DNA from: RYN-133 sp963754285
GTDB taxonomy: Bacteria > Actinomycetota > Actinomycetes > Mycobacteriales > Jatrophihabitantaceae
Direction of reading: 5' to 3'
Assembly: GCA_963754285.1 (NCBI GenBank)
Contig: CAVWFN010000006.1
Location: 620,001-684,000, forward strand
DNA: 64,000 bases
Part shown: one piece after another, positions 8,811 to 17,967 of the stretch
Layout of the letters: each line of letters begins with the position of its first letter
How positions within the stretch are numbered: position 1 is the stretch's first letter
The notes under the pieces: generated by a model
The model's input: the letters and a program-made list of their open reading frames with translations, nothing else
The model's database searches: none
Told to the model about the DNA's origin: nothing
Position numbers and translations under genes: made by a program

Positions 8811-11322
8811 ATGCGAACCGGGCTGCTCCGTAGCGGTGCCGCGCGCACGGCCGTTCTCAGTGCCGTCCTGGCGGCTGCCGCGATCGCAATCTCGGCGTGG
8901 TGGATGGGGGCGCACAGCGCAGGCCCGGCTGCGGCCGACCCGATCACCGCTGTGCTGCTGGCCGTTGCCTTCTTCGTCGCCGAGCGGAACCTGGTGACAT
9001 TCGAGTTCCGACGCCAATCACATTCGATGACCTTTGCGGGCGTTCCGCTCGCGCTCGGCATCTTGGTGCTTCCCGTCCCGATGCTCGTTGCGAGCCGGGT
9101 CGTCGGCAGCGTCGCGGCGATGATCGTGCAACGCACGAGTGCTGAGAAGGTCTGTTACAACATCTCGGCGTTTGCATTCGAGGCGGCAGCGACCGCGACG
9201 TTGTGCCGCCATCTCGTTCCTGACCTCGACCCGGCGTCGGTGGTCACCCTGATCGCGTGCATCGCCGCCGTCGATCAACTCATGACTGCGCTCGTGCTCG
9301 TAGTCATTCGGCTTCATGGGATCGCCATGCGGCGCGGGGATGTCGTGCAGGTCGTCGGGCAATCGTTGGTCCTCAGTGCGATCGCAAGCTCCTTTGCGAT
9401 CACGCTCCGCATACTCCTTCGGCTCGGCGTCACCGGCTACGGCCTCGCCATCGTCCTCGTCGCCACAGCGGTGCTCAGCTACCGCATGTACGCCGCCACC
9501 GTGCGGCGGCACCATGCAGTCACCACCGTGCACGACTTCGTCGCCGCCAGCGGCACGCCGTCGTCACCGGCGGACCTCGCCGGTGAGAGCCTGACCCGGG
9601 TGCGGTCGGTCGTGCGCGCCGGCGTCGCCGAACTCGCGGTACTCGACACACACCCGGACGCAGCCGTGCAGACGTGGACCGTGTACCGAGTCGACGAGGA
9701 CGACCACCTCACCGTCACCTCCGGCTCGCCGCAGGTCTCAGACTGGGTCCGGATGCGTGCGCTGCACAACGGCATCGCGACACTCGCGGTGCGTGGAACC
9801 GACCCCGACATCGATGCGTGGCTTGACACGGCCGGACCGCAGGCGAGCAGATTGGACGACGCGATCGTCGTGCCGGTCCGCAACGGAACATCTCCGCTCG
9901 GCACTCTTACTGTCAGCGGACGCCTGAGCGACATCGCGGTATTCACCGCCGAGGACCTACAGGTACTGCAGACGGTGGGCGGACACCTGGCCGCATCGAT
10001 GCAGAGCGCGAAGCTGCTCGAGACCCTGCGCTACGACGCTACGCACGATGCGCTGACAGGTTTGGCCAACCGGGCACAACTGATCACCGACCTCGCCACT
10101 CTGAGCACCGATGACGCCGCTGTGCTGGTGATCGATCTCGATCACTTCAAGGACATCAACGACATCCTCGGCCACGAGGTCGCCGATGAACTGCTGGTCG
10201 TTGTCGCGCAGCGGCTGCAGCGCATGATGCCAACGGTTCGGACAATCGCACGGGTCGGTGGTGACGAGTTCGCGATTCTGCTCAGCGGCGCTGACGCCCA
10301 GAGCGACCTCAGCGCACGAGCCGAAGGCCTTGTCGGCGAGATCGCCGAGCCGCTGAAGCTGCACGGCACGACGGTGGTCGTGTCCGTCAGCATCGGCGTC
10401 GCCACGACCGCGGCGGTCGCGTCATGCGATCTGTTGCGCTGCGCGGACACAGCGATGTACATCGCGAAAACCCGCACTGACCGCGTCGCCGTGTATTCGC
10501 CGGTGATGGACCTTGGCCGCGCTGAGCGCGTCGCGCTCGCCGCCGATCTGCGGCTGGCGCTCGAGCAGGCGCCGGAGCAGTTCGCGATCTTCCTGCAGCC
10601 CAAGGTCGACCTGCGCACGGGACGACCCAACGGCGCCGAGGCACTCATACGGTGGAACCACCCGATGCACGGACTCATCGGGCCGGACCGCTTCATCCCC
10701 ATCGCCGAGGCGACTGGCCTCATCGCGCCGCTGACGCGCCTCGCGCTGCATGGGGCGTTAGTCGAGTGCGCCCGGTGGGACGCGCCCGACACCCATGTCT
10801 CGGTGAACCTCTCGGCCCGGCTCCTCGCTGACGTCGACGTCGCGTCCGTGGTCGAACACGAACTGGCAACAACTGGCGTCGCGCGCCGGCCGACTGGTTC
10901 TCGAGATCACCGAATCGGTGATCATGAACGACACCGAGGCGGCGATCGACGCCCTGCGGCGCATCGCCGACCTGGGCGTGCGGATCTCGCTCGACGACTT
11001 CGGAACCGGCTTCAGCAGCTTGTCCTATTTGCAGCGGCTGCCCGCGAGCGAACTGAAGATCGACAAATCGTTCGTCGCGGCGGCAGACGGGGACGGTGGA
11101 CAGACCTCAGCGCTGCTGCGGAACATCGTCGTGCTGGGCCGCGACCTCGGCCTCGACGTGGTTGCCGAAGGAATCGAAACACAGACGCAGGCCGCCACGC
11201 TCGCTGAGCTCGGGTGCACGGTGGGACAGGGCTACTTCTACGCACGGCCCATGCCGGCGCCGGAATTCCGGCGATGGCTGAGCGAACGCAGCGCCCCGCT
11301 GCGGTTGCTGCCGTCGGCGTGA
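8811..11322 (+). pseudogene. membrane GGDEF-EAL c-di-GMP signalling protein, +1 frame break
   Basis: Bifunctional cyclic-di-GMP protein, about 836 residues after removing one surplus base. An N-terminal block of several hydrophobic helices (to about residue 235) is followed by a GAF-like region, a diguanylate cyclase domain with intact GGDEF at 483-487 (RVGGDEFAILL), and a phosphodiesterase domain with EAL at 610-612 (AEALIRWNHP). The frame breaks near 10886-10894 inside the EAL domain; downstream the frame resumes with LVLEITESVIMND and DDFGTGFSSLSYL. As written, the EAL domain would be truncated and only cyclase activity could remain. The start lies 6 bp after the protease gene, so both may form one transcript. 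Confidence 0.88.
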
Positions 11323-11337
11323 GCCGCGGCTCGGAAT

Positions 11338-11737
11338 GGGGCGGACGAGTCGGCCTGTAAGCCGGGTTCTGTCCTGACGCGAGCGTCAGGGGCGACCATC
11401 CATCTAGGCCTGCCGTCGCCGGCAGGCTCAAGCGGTCTACCCGCAGACTCGGGCGGGCAGCCCTCGGGCGTCTGCGCGAACGGCGCAAGCGCCGCTCTTC
11501 TTAACCTTGCTCCGGGTGGGGTTTACCGAGCCGTCCCAATCACTCGCGACGCTGGTGGTCTCTTACACCGCCGTTTCACCCTTACCAGCGCACGCGCTGG
11601 CGGTCTGTTCTCTGTGGCACTGTCCCGCGGGTCACCCCGGGTTGCCGTTGACAACCACCCTGCCCTGTGGAGCCCGGACTTTCCTCGGCGAGATGACGTG
11701 CATCTCGACGCGGCCGCCCGGCCGGCTCGTCCGCCGT
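11338..11737 (-). ncRNA. rnpB: RNase P RNA, bacterial type A
   Basis: The minus strand shows the universal RNase P elements: the P4 5' region GAGGAAAGTCCGGGCTCC with ACAGGGCAG, later the ACAGAACCCGGCTTA block near the 3' end, and the terminal P1 helix formed by GGCGGACGAG and CTCGTCCGCC at the two ends. The ribozyme removes the 5' leader of pre-tRNAs. The ends are set from the P1 pairing and may be off by a few bases. No protein gene overlaps; the flanking genes end at 11322 and begin at 11783. Confidence 0.95.
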
Positions 11738-11782
11738 GATGCCGATTCTAACCCACAACCGCGCGTGGGTAGCCTCGCGAGC

Positions 11783-13027
11783 GTGCCGGGCGCGCTCGCG
11801 GAGATCATCGCGATCGCGGTTCTCGTTCTCAGCCTCGTCGCCGCGATCGTCCGGCCATTCGGCCTGAGCGAAGCCGCGATCGCCGTTCCTGGCGCCGTGC
11901 TCGTGGTCATCACCGGCATCGTGAGTTCGCACGACGCGCTCGACCGGTTGAAGGAAATCGGCCCGACCGTCGCGTTCCTGGCCGGCATCCTCGTCTTCGG
12001 ACACCTGTGCGCCGAGGCCGGCGTCTTCGACTATCTCGGCGCGCGGGCCGCCCTCGCCAGCGCGGCACGTCCACGGCGTCTTCTGATCCTCGTCGTCGTG
12101 CTCGCCGCGATCATCACAGCAGTGCTCACACTCGACGCGACCGTCGTGTTGCTGACGCCCGTCGTGATGACAACCGTGCGGCGCATGCAGGTCGCGGCGC
12201 GGCCACATGCATACGCGTGCACGCATCTGGCCAACAGCGGTTCGCTGTTGTTGCCGGTCTCCAACCTGACCAACCTGCTCGCATTCGCTGCCAGCGGCCT
12301 GTCGTTCGGACACTTCGCCGCACTCATGGTTGTGCCGTGGCTGCTGGCATGCGGATGCGAGTGGCTCGCGCTGCGTACGTTCTTCCGCAGCGACCTACCG
12401 GACGAGCCCGGAGCCACACCAGCCGAGATTCGCGCAGCGCCGCGCTACGCGCTGGCGATCCTCGCGATCACGGTCGCCGGGTTCGTGATCACGTCGTCGC
12501 TGAAGGTGAATCCGGCCTGGGCTGCGTTCGGCGGCTGCGCGCTGCTGCTCGCCCCGCGCGTGCGGCGACGGGACATCCGGCCACGCAGTCTCGTTGCCGA
12601 GGCCAGCCCAGGCTTCTGCCTGTTCGTCTTGGCACTCGCGGTGATCGTGCTCGGCGTGACCAAGCACGGGCTCGGTCACGCACTCGACTCGATCACCCCG
12701 AGCGGGACCGGGCTGCTGGCGCTGCTCGGCGCTGCATTCCTGGCCGCCGCTGTCGCGAATCTCGTCAACAACCTGCCTGCCACGCTCGCCCTGATCCCGA
12801 TCGTCACGGGCCAGCCCGCGTTGGTGCTGGCCGTGTTGATCGGGGTCAACGTCGGACCGAACGCGACCTACGGTGGGTCGCTCGCGACATTGTTGTGGCG
12901 CAGGCTGCTCCCGGACGACGCCAAGCCGCGCGCTCGCGAATTCCACGTGCTCGGATTCGCGACCGTGCCGGTGATCATGGCGCTGACGACGGTCGCGCTG
13001 TGGGGTGGCTACCAGCTCATCGGGTGA
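11783..13027 (+). CDS. ArsB/NhaD-type ion transporter
   Basis: Polytopic membrane protein of 414 residues with about 11-12 helices, in the ion transporter superfamily of ArsB arsenite pumps and related anion permeases. Recognisable segments are LKEIGPTVAFLAGILVFGHL, LDATVVLLTPVV and the paired NLVNNLPATLAL and GVNVGPNATYGGSLATLLW, which resemble the two reentrant N-N-L-P / G-x-N-x-G-P motifs of the family. GTG 11783 is selected because longer readings run back into rnpB. There is no arsR or arsC beside it, so arsenite is only one possible substrate. It ends convergently, overlapping the RNase H gene by 11 nt. Confidence 0.88.
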   Translation: MPGALAEIIAIAVLVLSLVAAIVRPFGLSEAAIAVPGAVLVVITGIVSSHDALDRLKEIGPTVAFLAGILVFGHLCAEAGVFDYLGARAALASAARPRRLLILVVVLAAIITAVLTLDATVVLLTPVVMTTVRRMQVAARPHAYACTHLANSGSLLLPVSNLTNLLAFAASGLSFGHFAALMVVPWLLACGCEWLALRTFFRSDLPDEPGATPAEIRAAPRYALAILAITVAGFVITSSLKVNPAWAAFGGCALLLAPRVRRRDIRPRSLVAEASPGFCLFVLALAVIVLGVTKHGLGHALDSITPSGTGLLALLGAAFLAAAVANLVNNLPATLALIPIVTGQPALVLAVLIGVNVGPNATYGGSLATLLWRRLLPDDAKPRAREFHVLGFATVPVIMALTTVALWGGYQLIG

Positions 13028-14099
13028 GGTGCGACGTGTCGTTGAACAACCGCAGCGATGCCGAACCGTCGGCGAGATAGTCGAGCCTCGACACCGACGC
13101 GATGTCGAGGTGCATGTTGAAGATCGTGGCCAGCGGCGCATCGAGCGCGGCCCGCACCAGCATCTTGATCGGTGACACGTGGGTCACGACGAGCACCGTC
13201 GCGTCCGGGTACGTCGACACGACCGCATCACGACCGCGTCGCACACGCCGTGCGAGTGCTGCGAACGACTCTCCACGCGGTGGCGCCACCTCGGGCGAAC
13301 CGACCCAGGCGTCGAACTCGGCCGGCGACGTCGCGCGTGCCTCGGCGAACGTGAGCCCCTCGAACGAACCGAAGTCGACCTCGGCGAAGTTGTCGTCGAC
13401 CGAAACCGGCAGCGCGAGTGCGGACGCTATTACGGCGGCAGTTTCGCGCGCTCGCCGCAGCGGCGAGCTGACGATCGCCGCGACCTTTCCGAAGGAGCGT
13501 GCGGCGAGATCGGCTGCCTGTTGTTGCCCGGCCGCGTCGAGAGGCAGGTCGTTGCGCCCGCTCAGTCGCTTCTCGGCGCTGTGCTCGGTGGCGCCGTGGC
13601 GCACGAGCACGAGCCGCGTGCGCGGTCCGGTCGGCGGGGTCCACGAACGTCCGGACGAGACCGCGGGAGCCGAGCGGACAGGCTTTCCGGCAGCCTCGTC
13701 CATCGCCTCGTTGGCGAGCCGGTCGGCGTGCTTGTTCTTCTCACGCGGGATCCATTCGAACGTGACGTCCACGAACGACTGACGCAGCTGCGCCGCCTCG
13801 CCGGCCAGCGGACGCAGCCCCGGGTTCTTGACCTGCCACGTCCCCTTCATCTGCTCGACGACGAGCTTGGAATCCATCCGCACGGCGACACGACTCGCAC
13901 CGAGTTCGTGCGCAGCCTGCAATCCGGCGATGAGGCCGCGGTACTCGGCGACGTTGTTGGTTTCTATCCCGATCGAGTCCTTGCGCTCGGCGAGAACGGC
14001 GCCGGTCTGCGGATCCATGACCACCGCGCCGTACCCGGCCGGGCCGGGGTTGCCGCGAGATCCGCCGTCGGCCTCGACAACGACCAGCCCGACGGTCAT
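13017..14099 (-). CDS. bifunctional RNase H / acid phosphatase
   Basis: Fusion of an RNase HI domain (residues ~1-135) and a histidine-phosphatase domain (~160-360), 360 residues, homologous to Rv2228c of M. tuberculosis, where the phosphatase part acts in alpha-ribazole phosphate removal and the N-part cuts RNA in RNA:DNA hybrids. RNase H residues lie in EADGGSRGNPGPAGYG, ETNNVAEYRGL, RMDSKLVVEQ and KHADRLANEAMD. The phosphatase signature is LVLVRHGATEHS with a second His in VVTHVSPIK. The ATG at 14099 overlaps the upstream gene stop by 4 nt. Third gene of the Nif3 / zinc-ribbon / RNase H operon, the same order as Rv2230c-Rv2228c. Confidence 0.95.
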   Translation of the reverse strand: MTVGLVVVEADGGSRGNPGPAGYGAVVMDPQTGAVLAERKDSIGIETNNVAEYRGLIAGLQAAHELGASRVAVRMDSKLVVEQMKGTWQVKNPGLRPLAGEAAQLRQSFVDVTFEWIPREKNKHADRLANEAMDEAAGKPVRSAPAVSSGRSWTPPTGPRTRLVLVRHGATEHSAEKRLSGRNDLPLDAAGQQQAADLAARSFGKVAAIVSSPLRRARETAAVIASALALPVSVDDNFAEVDFGSFEGLTFAEARATSPAEFDAWVGSPEVAPPRGESFAALARRVRRGRDAVVSTYPDATVLVVTHVSPIKMLVRAALDAPLATIFNMHLDIASVSRLDYLADGSASLRLFNDTSHLTR

Positions 14100-14836
14100 A
14101 GCCCCGACTCGGCCGTACGGATGAGGATGCGTCGGCAGTTGTCGCAGCGCACGACCTCGTCCGGTGCTGCCGCGCGCACCGCGGTGAGTTCGCTGCCGGA
14201 CAACTCGATGTGGCAGCCCTCGCAACGACGCTGGCGCAGCATCGCGGCACCCACGCCGCCGCCGTGCTCACGTCCACGCTCGTACAGCGCGAGCAGGTCG
14301 GACGGGATCTCGGCAGCGATCGTCGTCCGCTCGCCCGTGCGCGCTTCGACCGCGGAGTCGATCTCTGCGAACGCACTGTCTCGCGCGGCGACCAACTCGG
14401 CGCGCTCGGTATCGACAGCGGTGCGTTGCTCTGTCAGTTGCGTGACCGCTGTGTCGGCCGCTTCCCGCTGCTCCATGACCTCGAGCAGGTCGTCTTCGAG
14501 ATTCGACTGGCGTCGCGCCAGGGTTGCAACCTCGTGCTGCAGGCTTTCGATCTCCTTGGCCGGGATGGCGCCGCTCTGCATGCGCTGCTCGTCGCGCGTG
14601 GCGCGCGCCCGCACGGCGTCGACCTCGTTCTCGAGACGGCGCTGCTGGTCGGCGATGTCGTCAGCACGGGTCTGTGCCTCGACGACGTCGCCGGCGAGCA
14701 ACGCTGCACGTTCTTCGCGCTCGGCCAGAGCCGCGAGCTCGGGCAGTGCACGACGCCGGTGGGCGAGCTGGGCGAGCGCGGTGTCGACAGCCTGCAGGTC
14801 GAGCAGGCGCAATTGCGCGGCGTGATCGGCATTCAC
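14096..14836 (-). CDS. coiled-coil C4 zinc-ribbon protein (Rv2229c-like)
   Basis: A 246-residue protein with a long N-terminal coiled coil (residues ~10-170, heptad-rich in Leu, Glu, Arg and Ala) and a C-terminal zinc ribbon with paired cysteines in RCEGCHIEL and RCDNCRRIL. This is the DUF164/CT398-like family, related to Rv2229c and proposed to bind nucleic acid or act as a hub protein; its biochemical function is not settled. The GTG start at 14836 forms a GTGA overlap with the Nif3 gene stop, and its stop overlaps the RNase H start, so all three are translationally coupled. Confidence 0.92.
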   Translation of the reverse strand: MNADHAAQLRLLDLQAVDTALAQLAHRRRALPELAALAEREERAALLAGDVVEAQTRADDIADQQRRLENEVDAVRARATRDEQRMQSGAIPAKEIESLQHEVATLARRQSNLEDDLLEVMEQREAADTAVTQLTEQRTAVDTERAELVAARDSAFAEIDSAVEARTGERTTIAAEIPSDLLALYERGREHGGGVGAAMLRQRRCEGCHIELSGSELTAVRAAAPDEVVRCDNCRRILIRTAESGL

Positions 14837-15990
14837 TTGCTGGCTGGAGCCTTTCCGACCGAGGATTCGTGCAGCGTCCACGGATCTGTCACCTGCGTCG
14901 AGACGGACACGTCCACGCTAGTGCCGAAGTGTGTGCGCAATCGCGCGGCCACCTCGTCCAACCATGGTGCCTCCGTCGCCCAGTGCGCAGCGTCGACCAG
15001 GGCGATCCCGCTCGCGCCGCGCTCGCTGACCTCCTCGACGGTGGGGTGGTGCTTCAGATCAGCGGTGAGCAACACGTCCGCGCCACGGCTGCGGGCGATT
15101 GCCGCGCGTGATCCACCGCTGCCCCCGCACACCGCGACCGTTTGCACGATCCTGTCGGGGTCGCCGGCGGCGCGAACTCCCCATGCGGTGGCAGGCAGAG
15201 CGCTCGCGGCATGTGCGGTGAACTCACGTAACGACATCGGTGCGGTCAGGCTGCCGACGCGCCCGGTGCCGCGCCGCGTCGGCACCGGCACTTGCGCGAG
15301 CAGATCGAAGGCCGGCTCTTCATAGGGATGCGCGGCCCGCAGCGCGGCGAGGACCGCGTGACGGCGCCCGCTCGGCACGATCATCTCGACGCGGGTCTCA
15401 CCGACCACCTCGGTCTGACCGACCGTCCCGATCGTGGGATGTGCGCCGTCGAGCGGACGGAACGTTCCTACGCCGTCGGCGGTCCAGGCGCAGCGCTCGT
15501 AGTCGCCGATCGCCCCGGCCCCGGCGCCGGCGAGCGCGTCGATGAGCGCATCTGCACCGTCCTGAGGGACGAAGACGACGAGCTTCGCGAGATCGTTGTC
15601 GTACTGCACGTCCAGCGCACCGACCTCATGCAGACCGAGCCGGCGCGCGAGCGCGTCGGAGACCCCGGGGTCTGCGACATCCGCGTTCGTGTGCGCGACG
15701 AAATGGCCGACACCGTCCCGGACCATGCGATGGACGAGTGCCCCCTTCGGATCGTCGGCAGGCACCCCGTGCACTCCGGTGAGCAGGAGCGGATGGTGGG
15801 TGATCAACAGTTGCGCACTCCGGTCGATCGCCTCGTCGACGGTCGCCGGCACCGGGTCGACGGCGAGCAGTACGCGCGTCACGTCCTCGCTCGGATCACC
15901 GCATACCAGACCCACGGCGTCCCACGGTTCGGCCCAGCGCGGATCGAACCAGGCGTCGAGGACGCCGCGAAGGTCGGCGAGGGACGGCAC
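14833..15990 (-). CDS. Nif3-like dinuclear metal centre hexameric protein
   Basis: Nif3/YbgI/YqfO family protein of 385 residues, with the larger architecture in which a PII-like domain (roughly 135-240) is inserted between the two Nif3 halves. Metal-ligand motifs are LLITHHPLLLTGV, FVAHTNADVADPGV, and near the C-terminus ADVLLTADLKHH and ALVDAAHWATE. Members may act as GTP cyclohydrolase-like or metal-handling hydrolases; function is unsettled. GTG 15990 is used. It heads the three-gene operon that matches Rv2230c-Rv2229c-Rv2228c, and lies 77 bp from the divergent small membrane protein gene. Confidence 0.93.
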   Translation of the reverse strand: MPSLADLRGVLDAWFDPRWAEPWDAVGLVCGDPSEDVTRVLLAVDPVPATVDEAIDRSAQLLITHHPLLLTGVHGVPADDPKGALVHRMVRDGVGHFVAHTNADVADPGVSDALARRLGLHEVGALDVQYDNDLAKLVVFVPQDGADALIDALAGAGAGAIGDYERCAWTADGVGTFRPLDGAHPTIGTVGQTEVVGETRVEMIVPSGRRHAVLAALRAAHPYEEPAFDLLAQVPVPTRRGTGRVGSLTAPMSLREFTAHAASALPATAWGVRAAGDPDRIVQTVAVCGGSGGSRAAIARSRGADVLLTADLKHHPTVEEVSERGASGIALVDAAHWATEAPWLDEVAARLRTHFGTSVDVSVSTQVTDPWTLHESSVGKAPASK

Positions 15991-16067
15991 CGTGGGAACC
16001 TACCGCGACACGTCACGCCCACGCGTACCGTGGACGTGACGGCGGTGGGCACGATGCGGAGGCGAGC

Positions 16068-16439
16068 ATGCTGTTGTTCGACGGCGCGGGTGGCTTGATC
16101 TTCCTCGGGCTCTGGATCTTCTGCTTCATCGACGTGCTGACAACTCCTGAGGCCGGCTGCCGCAACCTGCCGAAGTTGGCGTGGATCTTCATCGTCCTGC
16201 TGCTTCCACTGGTCGGATGTATCGCCTGGCTCGTGGCCGGGCACCCCTGGAACGGCGGTATGCCGGTCACCCCCCGCGTGACCACGCGAGCTGCTCAGAC
16301 TCGGCGGGTGCCGAGCAATCCCGATGACGACGACGAGTTCCTCGCCGGCCTGAAGTTGCGGGCTGAGGAGCAGCGGCGGCGCGCCCGCGAGCAGAGCGAA
16401 CGCGACTCGCGCGACGGCCTCGACGGCGAGACCCACTGA
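16068..16439 (+). CDS. PLDc_N-domain small membrane protein
   Basis: A 123-residue protein with two N-terminal hydrophobic helices (residues ~8-27 and ~43-60) of the phospholipase D nuclease N-terminal (PLDc_N) type, e.g. LIFLGLWIFCFIDVLTT and LAWIFIVLLLPLVGCIAWL. The second half is cytosolic and charged, with an acidic DDDDEF patch and an Arg/Glu-rich helix, and has no nuclease HKD motif. This is a common actinobacterial small protein of unknown role, perhaps a membrane scaffold. ATG 16068 fits well. Confidence 0.88.
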   Translation: MLLFDGAGGLIFLGLWIFCFIDVLTTPEAGCRNLPKLAWIFIVLLLPLVGCIAWLVAGHPWNGGMPVTPRVTTRAAQTRRVPSNPDDDDEFLAGLKLRAEEQRRRAREQSERDSRDGLDGETH

Positions 16440-16482
16440 CCTTTCGACACCAGGGCCGTGACCCTGGGGCGACTCGCTCGTT

Positions 16483-16508
16483 GATTGTGAAGGCGACCGC
16501 CCGGGTAC
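16483..16508 (+). promoter_or_regulatory. candidate SigB/SigF-type promoter before anti-sigma ATPase
   Basis: GATTGT, a 14-bp spacer, then GGGTAC lies 52 bp upstream of the anti-sigma ATPase gene. This approximates the actinobacterial SigB/SigF/SigH-like pattern GTTT-N(13-15)-GGGTA with a weaker -35. A promoter of this class would make the partner-switching cluster autoregulated by the sigma factor it controls, as is known for SigB-family systems. Confidence 0.45.
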
Positions 16509-16559
16509 CTAATCGAGCGGGACGTCGCTCCCGCTGTCGACTGGAGAGGTGCCCTGATC

Positions 16560-17006
16560 GTGTGGCAGGTGGTGAAGACGCTGCGCCCGCATCCGCTGGC
16601 TGTGGGGCAAGCGCGAAACTTCTGCACGCGTCGGCTCAGCTCGGTTCTCGATGATCGTTCCGACGCTCCCGACGTGGTCGCCGATGCCGCGACCATCGCA
16701 AGCGAGCTGGTCACCAACGCTGTGACGGCAGGATCGTCTGCCATCGAACTGTGTCTCGGCCTGCGCTCGAACGCGGTGTACATCGAGGTGGCCGACGACG
16801 CCTCGGGCCTGGTCGCACCGGGCAATCCCGCCCCGACCGATCCAAAAGGGCGCGGTCTGCTGGTCGTCGCCGCGCTGTCGCGCGAGTGGGGCGTCACCGC
16901 TGCTGACGGGACAAAACAGGTGTGGGCCGAGATCGCATTGGCCGGGCGGCAGGCGGGCCGACACGATCCGATGGACCTCGAGAATCGATCATCTGACGTC
17001 GGCTAA
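16560..17006 (+). CDS. anti-sigma-type serine kinase ATPase (RsbW/HATPase_c_2)
   Basis: GHKL-fold ATPase of 148 residues of the RsbW/SpoIIAB-like group. The N-box is ASELVTNAVTAG, the G1 box VADDASG and the G2 box GRGLLVVAALSREWGV. Such proteins sequester an alternative sigma factor and phosphorylate a STAS antagonist on serine. It is the first gene of a run of four (ATPase, STAS, STAS, STAS) with 10-12 bp gaps, so the likely partners sit directly downstream. No sigma factor gene is adjacent, so its target is elsewhere, or the protein only regulates through other partners. Confidence 0.88.
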   Translation: MWQVVKTLRPHPLAVGQARNFCTRRLSSVLDDRSDAPDVVADAATIASELVTNAVTAGSSAIELCLGLRSNAVYIEVADDASGLVAPGNPAPTDPKGRGLLVVAALSREWGVTAADGTKQVWAEIALAGRQAGRHDPMDLENRSSDVG

Positions 17007-17016
17007 GGTCGGCGAC

Positions 17017-17325
17017 ATGACAGCTGCGGGAGGGGCGAGTCAGCCGGTGGTGCTGCGTTTGGTCGGCGACATCGACGCACTGACACAGTCGGACTATCGG
17101 CGTGCTGCCGATGAGATGCTCGCGGGAGCAGACACAGATCGGCTCATCGTCGACATGTCCGAGTTGGAGACGATCGATTCGAGCGGCCTCGGTCTGCTCG
17201 TGCACCTGCAGTCGCTCACTCGCGAGAACGACGTCGCCATGGTGCTGACCAACGTGCCGCCCCGCGCTGGTGCGTTGCTCAAGCGCACCGGTCTCGACCG
17301 CGTTTTCCAGATCGACGCCACCTAG
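17017..17325 (+). CDS. STAS-domain anti-sigma factor antagonist 1
   Basis: Single STAS domain, 102 residues, of the SpoIIAA/RsbV type. The phosphorylation loop is TIDSSGLGLLV; by alignment to SpoIIAA the acceptor is Ser56, the second Ser of D-S-S-G. Unphosphorylated, such a protein binds the ATPase and releases the sigma factor. The gene is 10 bp downstream of the ATPase gene and is followed by two paralogues of the same length but diverged sequence. An upstream-facing promoter is seen only before the ATPase gene, suggesting one transcript. Confidence 0.9.
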   Translation: MTAAGGASQPVVLRLVGDIDALTQSDYRRAADEMLAGADTDRLIVDMSELETIDSSGLGLLVHLQSLTRENDVAMVLTNVPPRAGALLKRTGLDRVFQIDAT

Positions 17326-17337
17326 GCTGCGTTGTCG

Positions 17338-17646
17338 ATGACTGACCAAGCGCCACCGGCCGCCGACGGCCCCGCCGTCCTGCGCCTGACCGGTGACGTC
17401 GACTTCTTCACCGAGGACGAGTTCCGCGAGCAGGCCGAGAAACTGCTCGACACTCCTGGTGTCGACCGCCTGATCGTCGACCTCACCGATATCGGTGTGA
17501 TGGACTCGAGCGGACTCAGTCTGCTCGTCGATCTGCTGCGACTGTGCCGTGACATGGATCTGCCGATGACGCTGCGCGGCGTCCCTGACCGCGTCGTCCA
17601 GCTGCTCGACATGACCGGACTGGACCAAGTCATCGCCGTCGAGTGA
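17338..17646 (+). CDS. STAS-domain anti-sigma factor antagonist 2
   Basis: Second STAS domain protein of the run, 102 residues. The phosphoacceptor loop VMDSSGLSLLV is intact, with Ser58 in the acceptor position. Start ATG 17338 is preferred over an in-frame TTG at 17332. Compared with the first paralogue the N-terminal beta-strand region is more acidic (DVDFFTEDEFREQ), which may change the partner. The stop lies 12 bp before the third STAS gene. Confidence 0.9.
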   Translation: MTDQAPPAADGPAVLRLTGDVDFFTEDEFREQAEKLLDTPGVDRLIVDLTDIGVMDSSGLSLLVDLLRLCRDMDLPMTLRGVPDRVVQLLDMTGLDQVIAVE

Positions 17647-17658
17647 GGAGCCCCCACG

Positions 17659-17967
17659 ATGGACCCCGCAGGAAGCGGTGACCAGCCCGTTCTGACCATG
17701 GTCGGCGACATCGACATCGCCAGTGAGCAGGACTGGCGCCGCCGCGGCAGCGAATTCTTCGACGCCCATCCGGACCTGGTCGACGTCGTCGTCGACATGG
17801 CCGGCGTCAGCTTTCTCGATTCGCGCGGTATGTCGGTGCTCGTCGATCTGCACACCAAAGCCCTCGACCGAGGCGGGAAGTTGACGCTGCTCGCCGTGCC
17901 GCGGCGGGTGGCGAAGGCGCTCAATGTCGCCGGCCTGGACCAGGTGTTCCAGGTCGAATCAGCGTGA
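17659..17967 (+). CDS. STAS-domain protein 3 with Arg at phosphoacceptor site
   Basis: Third consecutive 102-residue STAS protein. Its loop reads SFLDSRGMSVLV: the position that is the phosphorylatable Ser in SpoIIAA/RsbV (second residue after Asp54) is Arg56, while the preceding Ser55 is kept. From family knowledge this should block normal kinase-dependent inactivation, giving either a permanently binding antagonist, a decoy, or a protein switched by another route. The start ATG 17659 follows a GGAG site (gaggagcc). The gene ends the run; 255 bp follow before the secreted GH6-like gene. Confidence 0.88.
   Translation: MDPAGSGDQPVLTMVGDIDIASEQDWRRRGSEFFDAHPDLVDVVVDMAGVSFLDSRGMSVLVDLHTKALDRGGKLTLLAVPRRVAKALNVAGLDQVFQVESA

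Noticed and set aside
11507..11782. Upstream extension of the ArsB-like protein
   Set aside because: The extra ~92 codons lie across the rnpB gene; GTG 11783 begins the hydrophobic protein properly.
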